The position numbers and the translations under genes were made by a program. A stretch of 5,668 nt of DNA, taken from positions 1 through 5,668 of the forward strand of contig NZ_JAIFKJ010000281.1 of NCBI RefSeq assembly GCF_019695415.1, in the 5' to 3' direction. This stretch comes from Thiohalocapsa sp. (GTDB taxonomy: Bacteria; Pseudomonadota; Gammaproteobacteria; Chromatiales; Chromatiaceae). Below, piece after piece: positions 1 through 4,882 of the stretch. Below the pieces are notes generated by a model, which saw only the letters and a list, made by a program, of their open reading frames with translations, had not been told where the DNA came from and searched no databases. Within the stretch, counting starts at the first letter, position 1; every line of letters begins with the position of its first letter.

Positions 1-82
1 CGTCTGCTGGCCGTCGGAGGTAACCTGCCATTTGTCGGGCTCGGGGGGTGGGCAGGAGTTATCGGTTAATGTCGTGGTGGAC

Positions 83-111
83 GGGCACCGGGCGGTAGGG
101 GGGGTGAGGGG
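83..111 (+). other. G-quadruplex-type motif in the dapF upstream region
   Basis: Four G-tracts in a row fit the classical G3+N1-7 pattern: GGG at 83-85, GGG at 90-92, a run of seven G at 98-104 and GGGG at 108-111, with loops of 4, 5 and 3 bases. More G-runs lie on both sides (43-48, 50-52, 123-125, 132-135, 139-142). The pattern is seen directly. That it folds in DNA or RNA is inference, and G-runs are more likely by chance in GC-rich DNA. Confidence 0.4.
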
Positions 112-129
112 TTGCGTGTAACGGGTATG

Positions 130-209
130 GAGGGGCGAGGGGCTAGGTCCCGCACCTATCCTCACTCGCGCCTAGAACCGCGAAACTCGCTCCTCGAACC
201 TCGCTCCTC
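130..209 (+). other. Possible long-range stem in the dapF leader
   Basis: GAGGGGCGAGG at 130-140 can pair with CCTCGCTCCTC at 199-209 over 11 positions, one of them a G-U wobble. The same left arm can instead pair over 10 positions with the first repeat copy at 186-195, giving two mutually exclusive folds. Inside the loop, TAGGT (144-148) and ACCTA (154-158) form a small hairpin, and CTAGG (143-147) could instead pair with CCTAG (171-175). The structure would end about 14 bases before the dapF start. No promoter was identified, so it is unknown whether the region is transcribed as a leader. Confidence 0.35.
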
Positions 210-222
210 GAAACTCGACTCC
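186..222 (+). repeat. 14-base tandem repeat abutting the dapF start
   Basis: CTCGCTCCTCGAAC (186-199) is followed at once by CTCGCTCCTCGAAA (200-213) and a diverged partial copy CTCGACTCC (214-222). A further degenerate copy at 172-185 matches at about 10 of 14 positions. The array occupies the place where the dapF ribosome binding site would normally be. The C/T-rich strand bias contrasts with the G-rich stretch just upstream. Confidence 0.7.
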
Positions 223-223
223 C

Positions 224-1054
224 ATGCACTACCGATTCACCAAAATGCACGGCCTCGGCAACGACTTCGTCGTGCTGGACGCTGTGCGGCAACGGGTCCA
301 CCTGACGCCGGAGCTGGCGGCCCGGCTCGCCGACCGGCGGCTCGGGATCGGCTGCGATCAAGTGCTGCTGGTGGAGCCGCCACGCTTGGCGGGGACCGAT
401 TTCCACTACCGCATCTTCAATGCGGACGGCTCTGAAGTGGAGCAATGCGGCAACGGCGCCCGCTGCTTCGCCCGATTCGTGCGGGACATGGGCCTGACGG
501 ACAAAGCCGAAATACCGGTGGGCACGGCTGCCGGCGCTATCCTGCTCCGGGTGCAGCCAGACGGCCAGGTCACCGTGGACATGGGGGTGCCCCGGCTCCG
601 GCCCGCCGACATCCCCTTCCGCGCAGACAGCCAGGCAACGCAGTACGAGCTGGACGTCGATGGCGGGACCGTGATGATCGCAGCGTTGTCCATGGGGAAC
701 CCCCACGCAGTGCTGCAGGTGGCCGATGTGGACCATGCGCCGGTGTCAACGCTCGGCCCCCGCATCGAGCGGCATCCGCGCTTTCCCAAGCGCGTCAATG
801 TCGGCTTCATGCATGTGCAGGACCGCGGGCAGGTGCGGCTGCGTGTCTGGGAGCGCGGCGCTGGCGAAACACTCGCCTGCGGCACGGGCGCCTGCGCGGC
901 AGCGGTGGCCGGACGGCTGTGGGGGGCACTGGACGCAGACGTGGCGGTGCACCTTCCCGGTGGAACCCTTGTGATACATTGGCCGGGGGCGGGTGAGCCG
1001 GTACGCATGACCGGGCCGGCGACCCGCGTCTTCGACGGAGAAATCGATCTATGA
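224..1054 (+). CDS. dapF: Diaminopimelate epimerase
   Basis: DapF is a cytosolic, cofactor-independent epimerase that converts LL-diaminopimelate to meso-diaminopimelate, the precursor of lysine and of the peptidoglycan cross-link. The 276 residues match the usual length of about 274. The opening KMHGLGNDF (residues 7-15) is diagnostic. The two catalytic cysteines of the family's two-base mechanism are present: Cys75 in QCGNGARC and Cys219 in ACGTGAC. The other family blocks FHYRIFNADGSE (60-71), SMGNPH (156-161) and ERGAGET (210-216) are also intact. The ATG at 224 gives the canonical N-terminus, but no Shine-Dalgarno sequence precedes it: the upstream bases are the tandem repeat. It overlaps the next gene by four bases, so the two are probably translationally coupled. 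In many proteobacteria lysA lies upstream; it is not visible here. Confidence 0.97.
   Translation: MHYRFTKMHGLGNDFVVLDAVRQRVHLTPELAARLADRRLGIGCDQVLLVEPPRLAGTDFHYRIFNADGSEVEQCGNGARCFARFVRDMGLTDKAEIPVGTAAGAILLRVQPDGQVTVDMGVPRLRPADIPFRADSQATQYELDVDGGTVMIAALSMGNPHAVLQVADVDHAPVSTLGPRIERHPRFPKRVNVGFMHVQDRGQVRLRVWERGAGETLACGTGACAAAVAGRLWGALDADVAVHLPGGTLVIHWPGAGEPVRMTGPATRVFDGEIDL
1037..1040 (+). promoter_or_regulatory. Ribosome binding site for the DUF484 gene
   Basis: GGAG lies inside the 3' end of dapF, ten bases before the ATG at 1051. Together with the ATGA stop/start overlap it supports this start and coupled translation. Confidence 0.55.
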
Positions 1055-1800
1055 GCAGCCGCCCCCGTTCTGGGGATCAAGCGCCCGGCGCATCCTCCTC
1101 GGGCCAACCCACCTCCGGCACGGATCACGAGCACGCCGAAGCCGAGCAGGACCAAGCCGTCGCCGCCTATCTGCTGCGCCATCCAGACTTCCTCGTCCAC
1201 CACCCAGAGGTGCTGGCGAAGCTGCATGTCCCCCACGGTGCGGGCGGCGCCGTATCGCTTATCGAGCACCAGGTTGCCGTGTTGCGTGAGCAGCTCGCCA
1301 ACGAGCGCGGGCGGCTCAATCATCTGATGGCCCGTGCGCATGAGTACGACCAGCTCGCGGCCCGGCTGCACGAGCTCACCGTCCAGCTCATTACCGTGCC
1401 CGACCTGGAGCGCGCCTGCGCGGCACTGGAGGCGGCGCTGCGCGAGCAGTTCAATGCGGAGGCGGTGGCGATCAAGCTCTTCCCCGTGGATCCGGCCCAG
1501 CGCGCCGACGACCCGGTGGTACAGGCCTTCGTGGAATTCGTCGACCGCGACCGCTGCCTGTGCGGACCCTTAGCCCCGAAGCAGGCGGAGCCGCTCTTCG
1601 GCGCCGACGCCGAAACCATCCAGTCCGCTGCCCTGGTGCCCATGCGCGGCACCGAGCAGACCGGCGTGCTGGCCATCGGCAGCCGCGATCCCAAGCGGTT
1701 CACACGCGACATGGGCACAGAGCTCTTGGAGCGACTCGGGGCCATCGCCGGCGCCAAGCTCACGGACCTTGCGCACCACGGCCCCCGCCCGAGCGCCTGA
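1051..1800 (+). CDS. DUF484 family protein (YigA-like)
   Basis: This 249-residue protein belongs to the DUF484 family, which sits between dapF and xerC in many Gammaproteobacteria; its biochemical role is not established. Residues 1-34 are a hydrophilic, low-complexity extension. The conserved N-terminal block with YLLRHPDFLVHHPEVL spans about 40-55. A helical, probably coiled-coil stretch follows (about 66-110, rich in Glu, Arg, Leu and Gln). The C-terminal half (about 115-240) looks like the GAF-type fold reported for the family, with GVLAIGSRDPKRF at 205-217 as its clearest motif. The start overlaps the dapF stop as ATGA and has GGAG ten bases upstream. The stop lies 21 bases before xerC. 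Family membership is confident from sequence and context; a link to recombination or cell-wall metabolism is only inferred from gene order. Confidence 0.9.
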   Translation: MSSRPRSGDQAPGASSSGQPTSGTDHEHAEAEQDQAVAAYLLRHPDFLVHHPEVLAKLHVPHGAGGAVSLIEHQVAVLREQLANERGRLNHLMARAHEYDQLAARLHELTVQLITVPDLERACAALEAALREQFNAEAVAIKLFPVDPAQRADDPVVQAFVEFVDRDRCLCGPLAPKQAEPLFGADAETIQSAALVPMRGTEQTGVLAIGSRDPKRFTRDMGTELLERLGAIAGAKLTDLAHHGPRPSA

Positions 1801-1821
1801 TCCGCCCGCCGCCACGCGCGC

Positions 1822-2775
1822 ATGCCCTATCCGCCGCCCGCCGACACCGCAACGGGTCCCGCCGCCACCGGCGACCGCTGGCTCGATGCCTTTCTGCACC
1901 ACCTGACGCACGAGCGCCGTCTGTCGCCCCATACGGTCGACAGCTACCGGCGCGACCTCCTGCGGGTGCTGGCTTGGCGCAGGGAACGCCCGGTCGCCGC
2001 CTGGCCCGAGCTTACAGACGGGCAAGTGCGCCGCTATGTCGCCGACCGCCATCGCAGCGGCGTCTCCGCCCGCACCCTGGCACGGGAGCTTTCCGCCCTA
2101 AGGACCCTGTTCGAGTACCTGCTGCGCGAGGGCGCGACGAGCCTGAATCCGGCCCGCACGGTTCGCCCGCCGAAGGCGAAGCGACGGCTGCCCAACACGT
2201 TCGACCCAGACCAGCTCGGGGCGCTCATCGACGCAGGCCCCGATCAGGGCGGAGATGACGACCCGCTCACGCTGCGCGACACGGCTATGGTGGAGCTGTT
2301 CTACTCGTCCGGCCTGCGGCTGGCCGAACTGATCGGCGTGGACACACGCGACATCGACCCGGCGGATGCCACGCTCACCGTGGTCGGCAAGGGCGCCAAG
2401 ACCCGCCGGGTGCCGGTGGGACAGGCCGCGCTAGCGGCCATTCAACGCTGGCTGCAGGTGCGCGGACTCCTCGCCGGCCAAGACGAACCGGCGCTCTTCG
2501 TCAGCAGCCGCGGCCGGCGCATCCACCCGCGTACGGTGCAGCAGCGTCTGCGCCAGTGGGCCGAGCAGCGCGGCGCCGGGCGCAACCTGCATCCGCACCT
2601 GCTGCGCCACTCCTGCGCCAGTCACCTGCTGGAGTCTTCCGGCGACTTGCGCGCCGTTCAGGAGATGCTGGGCCACGCCGACATCAGCACCACCCAGGTC
2701 TACACCCACCTGGACTTTCAGCACCTGGCGCAGGTGTACGACAAGGCCCATCCGCGGGCCAAGCGCAAGCGCTGA
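1822..2775 (+). CDS. xerC: Tyrosine site-specific recombinase XerC
   Basis: XerC acts with XerD at the dif site near the replication terminus to resolve chromosome dimers during division. The 317 residues comprise the N-terminal SAM-like/core-binding domain (about 18-105, with LSPHTVDSYRRDL at 34-46) and the C-terminal catalytic domain (about 125-305). All catalytic residues of the tyrosine recombinase family are visible: Arg166 (SSGLRLAEL), Lys190 (VVGKGAK), His259 and Arg262 (HPHLLRHS), His285 (LGHADIS) and nucleophile Tyr294 (TTQVYTHLD). XerC rather than XerD is chosen from its place behind dapF and DUF484. The N-terminus is some 15 residues longer than the E. coli protein and rich in Pro and Ala. 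No Shine-Dalgarno sequence precedes the ATG at 1822, so translation may depend on ribosomes finishing the gene 21 bases upstream. The C-terminus is short and basic (AKRKR). Confidence 0.95.
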   Translation: MPYPPPADTATGPAATGDRWLDAFLHHLTHERRLSPHTVDSYRRDLLRVLAWRRERPVAAWPELTDGQVRRYVADRHRSGVSARTLARELSALRTLFEYLLREGATSLNPARTVRPPKAKRRLPNTFDPDQLGALIDAGPDQGGDDDPLTLRDTAMVELFYSSGLRLAELIGVDTRDIDPADATLTVVGKGAKTRRVPVGQAALAAIQRWLQVRGLLAGQDEPALFVSSRGRRIHPRTVQQRLRQWAEQRGAGRNLHPHLLRHSCASHLLESSGDLRAVQEMLGHADISTTQVYTHLDFQHLAQVYDKAHPRAKRKR

Positions 2776-2802
2776 CGGGCCCTATTGCGAGCATCAGCGA
2801 CT

Positions 2803-2823
2803 GCCGTCCCTTGCGGGATCGGC
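2803..2823 (+). other. Hairpin downstream of xerC
   Basis: GCCGTCCC (2803-2810) pairs with GGGA plus CGGC (2815-2818 and 2820-2823) around the loop TTGC, with T2819 bulged. The stem has eight base pairs. No T-run follows, so it is not a standard intrinsic terminator; it could stabilise the 3' end of the operon transcript. Function is inferred only. Confidence 0.35.
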
Positions 2824-2864
2824 CTCTGGCCGCGACACCGCCCTGACCGCCGTCCTCGCGGCAG

Positions 2865-2887
2865 GGATGCCGCTCCCGCAGCGATCC
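2865..2887 (+). other. Hairpin just upstream of the glutaredoxin-like gene
   Basis: GGAT (2865-2868) and CGCT (2871-2874) pair with AGCG (2880-2883) and ATCC (2884-2887), with GC bulged out and a CCCGC loop. The hairpin ends six bases before the ATG at 2894, where a ribosome binding site would be expected and where none is obvious. It also contains the alternative upstream ATG at 2867. Confidence 0.35.
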
Positions 2888-2893
2888 AGAGCC

Positions 2894-3130
2894 ATGGCCA
2901 ACAAGCGCATCGTCCTCTACAGCACCGCCAACTGCCCACATTGCCAGCGCGCCAAGGCGTTTCTGAAGCGCGAGGGACTGACCTTTCGCGAAATGGATGT
3001 CGGCAGGAGCGCCCGCGCCCGCAAGGCGATGGAGCGCCTCGGCGCCCGCGGTGTGCCGGTGCTGCTGATCGGCGATGCGCGCCTCGACGGCTTCGACGAG
3101 CGGCGATTTTGGCGCTTGTACCGGGCGTAG
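2894..3130 (+). CDS. Glutaredoxin-like thiol-disulfide protein
   Basis: A small (78-residue) thioredoxin-fold protein of the glutaredoxin family, expected to be cytosolic and to exchange electrons with protein or glutathione disulfides. The first strand RIVLYSTANC runs into the redox motif CPHC (Cys14 to Cys17). The cis-proline loop of the fold is present as GVPVLLIGD (Pro55), followed by a Gly-Phe-Asp turn (66-68) and a short final helix. The length is typical of the short glutaredoxin-like proteins; the particular electron donor cannot be told. The ATG at 2894 is chosen because the fold begins right after it. An in-frame ATG at 2867 would add nine residues (MPLPQRSRA) unlike the family N-terminus. 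Neither start has a good Shine-Dalgarno sequence. It lies 118 bases after xerC, so it may be read through from the operon or have its own unrecognised promoter. A NrdH-like or generic glutaredoxin label is equally possible. Confidence 0.85.
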   Translation: MANKRIVLYSTANCPHCQRAKAFLKREGLTFREMDVGRSARARKAMERLGARGVPVLLIGDARLDGFDERRFWRLYRA

Positions 3131-3180
3131 CAGCAGTGCTGTGGGTTGCCGTTGTTGGTGGCATGGGCAAGTAAACGATT

Positions 3181-3197
3181 GAAGGCGTGCGGCCTTC
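3181..3197 (+). other. Small hairpin after the glutaredoxin-like gene
   Basis: GAAGGC (3181-3186) and GCCTTC (3192-3197) are perfect inverted repeats around a five-base loop GTGCG. No T-run follows, so a terminator role is doubtful. Confidence 0.3.
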
Positions 3198-3221
3198 GTG
3201 CACAAGCCCGCGGCAAGACCC

Positions 3222-3250
3222 CTGCCAAACAGAACCCGATTCAGTTTACT
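3222..3250 (+). promoter_or_regulatory. Candidate sigma70-type promoter of the toxin-antitoxin module
   Basis: CTGCCA (3222-3227) and TTTACT (3245-3250) each match four of six consensus positions and are 17 bases apart. They lie about 45 bases before the antitoxin start in a locally less GC-rich stretch. Matches of this quality can occur by chance. Confidence 0.3.
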
Positions 3251-3278
3251 CTGACAACATCGTCAACCGACCGGATTC

Positions 3279-3283
3279 CGGAG
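3279..3283 (+). promoter_or_regulatory. Ribosome binding site of the antitoxin gene
   Basis: CGGAG lies ten bases before the ATG at 3294, a slightly long but usable spacing, and supports that start. Confidence 0.45.
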
Positions 3284-3293
3284 CCGCAAACCG

Positions 3294-3500
3294 ATGGAAG
3301 ACAACCTGAGCCCAGAGCACCTCAAGCAGACGCTCAAAGATGCACTCGTGGAGCTGTTACACGAGGAGCCTGACGTTTTCCGCCAAGCCTTCGCCGAGGC
3401 GCTGGAAGATGCGGCGCTCTCCGAGGCGATTCGCGAGGGACAGGCCACAGAACCGGTGGACCGCGATGCGATATTCGACTTACTGGAGGCTCGGGATTGA
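3294..3500 (+). CDS. Putative antitoxin of a RelE/ParE-type module
   Basis: A 68-residue, strongly acidic, mostly helical protein (about 19 Asp/Glu against 6 Lys/Arg) directly before a RelE/ParE-family toxin gene. It resembles the small acidic proteins often found in this position: a helical core (about 7-48, with LKDALVELLHEEPDVF and ALEDAALSEAIREG) and a tail ending PVDRDAIFDLLEARD (about 54-68), which is where such antitoxins usually wrap around the toxin. No ribbon-helix-helix or helix-turn-helix DNA-binding domain can be seen, so autorepression by this protein alone would be unexpected. The ATG at 3294 has CGGAG upstream. The stop codon overlaps the toxin's TTG start as TTGA, which implies coupled synthesis. 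Function is inferred mainly from gene pairing and general resemblance. Confidence 0.75.
   Translation: MEDNLSPEHLKQTLKDALVELLHEEPDVFRQAFAEALEDAALSEAIREGQATEPVDRDAIFDLLEARD
3485..3489 (+). promoter_or_regulatory. Shine-Dalgarno sequence that fixes the toxin TTG start
   Basis: GGAGG sits within the antitoxin coding sequence exactly seven bases before the TTG at 3497. This near-perfect site is the main argument for the rare TTG start and for coupled translation of the two genes. Confidence 0.65.
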
Positions 3501-3763
3501 GGGTTCGGTTCCGTTCCAGCTTCGCACGCGACCTCAAGAGGATCCGGGATCGAGCCGTACTTGCAACCCTGAAGCAAGTGATCGAACACCTGGAAGCAGC
3601 AGATACGCTTGGCGATATGGCCGGGCTGCGCAAGATGACTGGCAGCCGCAACCACTACCGTATCCGCGTTGGTGACTACCGGGTCGGGCTGGTTGTGCAG
3701 GATGGCATCGTGGAGTGCGTGCGCTGCCTGCACCGCCGCGAAATCTACCAAAGGTTTCCCTGA
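3497..3763 (+). CDS. RelE/ParE-superfamily toxin
   Basis: The 88-residue basic protein belongs to the RelE/ParE toxin superfamily; RelE-type members cleave mRNA in the ribosomal A site and ParE-type members poison gyrase. Visible signature: N-terminal strand and helix VRFRSSFARDLKRI (3-16), a second helix (about 20-35), then the hallmark GSRNHYRIRVGDYRVGL (49-65) and the C-terminal HRREIYQRFP (79-88). The conserved Arg residues and the His/Arg/Tyr of the tail favour RelE-like ribonuclease activity over gyrase poisoning, but this is inference. It starts at TTG, with the antitoxin stop overlapping by four bases (TTGA), and has GGAGG seven bases upstream. No downstream in-frame ATG would keep the fold intact. 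Full length for the family; no sign of decay. An antitoxin gene directly upstream completes the module. Confidence 0.88.
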   Translation: MRVRFRSSFARDLKRIRDRAVLATLKQVIEHLEAADTLGDMAGLRKMTGSRNHYRIRVGDYRVGLVVQDGIVECVRCLHRREIYQRFP

Positions 3764-3936
3764 GTGCGACCGTCCGTCCCTCCGGGCGCTTGGCCGGCCT
3801 GCCGTGCCCCGTCAACATAACCGAGCTTCCATCCTGCACGGTGAGGAGCCCGCCCGCCGAGCCGCCTCCACAACGGCAAAACCAGCCGCCTAGACAGAAG
3901 TTGGTGGAATGCTAAATCAAACCTTGTCGAATCCTG

Positions 3937-4100
3937 GTCAGGGCTTGATACAGCCGCTGTTGGGGTTTGTCAGGGGTCAATTCCTGAGTAAATTGGTCAG
4001 AAACCGCGGAGTGTTTGTTGGATTCGTTGTCAAGCGGCGATCGAGGCGCAATGCTTCGTCTCAGCCGGGTCAGAGACCAGGTTTTGTCGACGTCAGAAAC
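3937..4100 (+). repeat. Cluster of five direct GTCAG-type motifs
   Basis: GTCAGGG occurs at 3937-3943 and 3969-3975, GTCAGAAAC at 3996-4004 and 4092-4100, and GTCAGAGAC at 4069-4077, all in the same orientation. Three are preceded by G or GG. The reverse complement CTGAC follows at 4131-4135 and 4152-4156, the latter touching the fasciclin start codon. Start-to-start spacings are 32, 27, 73 and 23 bases, so there is no strict period. Binding sites for a regulator are one reading; chance enrichment cannot be excluded. Confidence 0.45.
3967..3994 (+). promoter_or_regulatory. Candidate sigma70-type promoter of the fasciclin gene
   Basis: TTGTCA (3967-3972, five of six to TTGACA) and TAAATT (3989-3994, four of six to TATAAT) are 16 bases apart. 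An inverted repeat CAATT (3978-3982) / AATTG (3991-3995) overlaps the spacer and the -10 box and could be an operator. Transcription from here would give an untranslated leader of about 155 bases. Two GTCAG motifs flank it, and one overlaps the -35 box. Confidence 0.4.
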
Positions 4101-4143
4101 GCGCCGGCAATCGTGATGCCCAACACTTGTCTGACTGCAACCT

Positions 4144-4149
4144 GAGGTG
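4144..4149 (+). promoter_or_regulatory. Ribosome binding site fixing the fasciclin start
   Basis: GAGGTG lies seven bases before the ATG at 4157. It decides for this start and against the in-frame TTG at 4127, which has no such site. Confidence 0.7.
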
Positions 4150-4156
4150 TACTGAC

Positions 4157-4783
4157 ATGACCGAATCCACCAAGACCACTGCGAAAAAGTTCAACTACGG
4201 CCCGCTGGCCATCTTCGGCCTCGCCATGGCCTTGGGCCCGCTGACGGCGCTGTCGGTCGGCTCCCGCTACGCTGACGAGGAGACGTTCGAGCGCGCCAAC
4301 GCCGCTCTGGAGAACGCCGAGCCCACGGACATGCTCGCGCCATACGACATCCAGGGCGTGCCCGCCTACGCGAGCGGCAAGACCCTGGAAGACATCCTGG
4401 CGAGCTCCGGCGTCTTCGGCAGCTTCAAACAAGCCATCGAGATGGCAGGCCTGGCCGACACCCTGCGCGGCGACGGCGAGTACACCCTCTTCGTGCCGAG
4501 CGACGAGGCCCTGGCCAAGCTTCCCGACGCCGAGCGTGAGGCCCTCCTCGGCGATAGGGAGAAGCTCACGGCGCTGATCAAGAGGCATATGATCCCCGGC
4601 CGGCACACTGCAACGGACTTGATCCAGAGCGAGACCGTCCAGGCAATGGACGGCACCACGTTGGACATCGGTCCGTCCGCGCGCTTCAACGGCCATGTGG
4701 GGGTCGCGAACGCTGAGGTCGTCAAGACCGGTCTGTACGCCTCCAACGGAGTCGTTCACGTCATCGACCGCGTGATCCAGTAA
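4157..4783 (+). CDS. Membrane-anchored fasciclin (FAS1) domain protein
   Basis: A 208-residue protein. Residues 1-13 are polar with four Lys, followed by one hydrophobic segment (about 15-35, GPLAIFGLAMALGPLTALSV). This suggests an N-in anchor or uncleaved signal with the rest in the periplasm. A linker of about 40 residues precedes a single FAS1 domain (about 78-208). Its first conserved block is GEYTLFVPSDEAL (107-119), the His-containing middle block is LIKRHMIPGRH (140-150), and the second conserved block is NGVVHVIDRVI (197-207) at the very C-terminus. FAS1 domains mediate adhesion or protein binding at the cell surface; the bacterial partner here is unknown. The start is chosen by GAGGTG seven bases upstream. 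The gene stands alone behind a long spacer and ends before an intrinsic terminator, so it is probably monocistronic. No lipobox cysteine is present. Confidence 0.9.
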   Translation: MTESTKTTAKKFNYGPLAIFGLAMALGPLTALSVGSRYADEETFERANAALENAEPTDMLAPYDIQGVPAYASGKTLEDILASSGVFGSFKQAIEMAGLADTLRGDGEYTLFVPSDEALAKLPDAEREALLGDREKLTALIKRHMIPGRHTATDLIQSETVQAMDGTTLDIGPSARFNGHVGVANAEVVKTGLYASNGVVHVIDRVIQ

Positions 4784-4793
4784 ACCACCACCG

Positions 4794-4814
4794 CCCCCGG
4801 GTCTACCCCGGGGG
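4794..4814 (+). other. GC-rich hairpin right after the fasciclin gene
   Basis: CCCCCGGG (4794-4801) pairs perfectly with CCCGGGGG (4807-4814) around the loop TCTAC: eight G-C pairs starting ten bases past the stop codon. It lacks a T-run. It may protect the 3' end of the message or assist the terminator 16 bases further on. Confidence 0.55.
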
Positions 4815-4830
4815 ATCGCTTGCCATGGAA

Positions 4831-4863
4831 GCCCTCGGCGGCAGCCGCCCGCCGAGGGCTTTT
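4831..4863 (+). terminator. Intrinsic terminator of the fasciclin gene
   Basis: GCCCTCGGCG (4831-4840) is the exact reverse complement of CGCCGAGGGC (4850-4859), with one further G-C pair inside and a seven-base loop. Four T follow at once (4860-4863). A GC-rich stem plus T-run between two genes is the standard rho-independent form. The T-run is short, but the stem is strong. Confidence 0.8.
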
Positions 4864-4882
4864 CTATGACCCACCGCCGTGG

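Larger units (their letters stand above)
3764..4156. other. Gene-poor spacer before the fasciclin gene
   Basis: About 390 bases with no convincing gene. The first part (to about 3900) is very GC-rich, with a GGCCGGCC palindrome at about 3790-3797. From about 3905 to 4060 the composition becomes clearly richer in A and T than anywhere else in the window, as expected of a regulatory region or transferred DNA. A 78-codon open frame (3909-4145) shows no recognisable domain, has poor start context and runs through the candidate promoter, so it is not called. The stretch holds a candidate promoter (3967-3994) and a cluster of GTCAG motifs, listed separately. Confidence 0.6.

Noticed and set aside
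1..121. Open frames at the left edge: + frame ending in TAA at 67-69, + frame ending at 119-121, and a reverse frame running off the window edge
   Set aside because: None shows a recognisable domain, none fits the C-terminus of LysA or another usual dapF neighbour, and G-rich DNA keeps frames open by chance.
143..736. Reverse-strand open frame opposite dapF
   Set aside because: It lies entirely on the opposite strand of a well-supported dapF and has biased composition without any domain.
406..1371. Long reverse-strand open frame (321 codons) opposite dapF and DUF484
   Set aside because: Ser/Arg/Pro-rich shadow typical of GC-rich DNA; the + strand genes explain the region fully.
1560..2258. 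Long + strand open frame overlapping DUF484 and xerC in another frame
   Set aside because: Arg/Pro/Ala-rich out-of-frame translation of two clear genes.
2867..2893. Upstream ATG extension of the glutaredoxin-like gene
   Set aside because: The nine extra residues do not belong to the fold and the start lies inside a hairpin. It cannot be fully excluded, since neither start has a good ribosome binding site.
3909..4145. 78-codon open frame before the fasciclin gene
   Set aside because: No recognisable domain, poor start context, and it crosses the candidate promoter and motif cluster.
4127..4156. TTG start ten codons upstream of the fasciclin ATG
   Set aside because: No ribosome binding site, while GAGGTG is placed ideally for the ATG at 4157.
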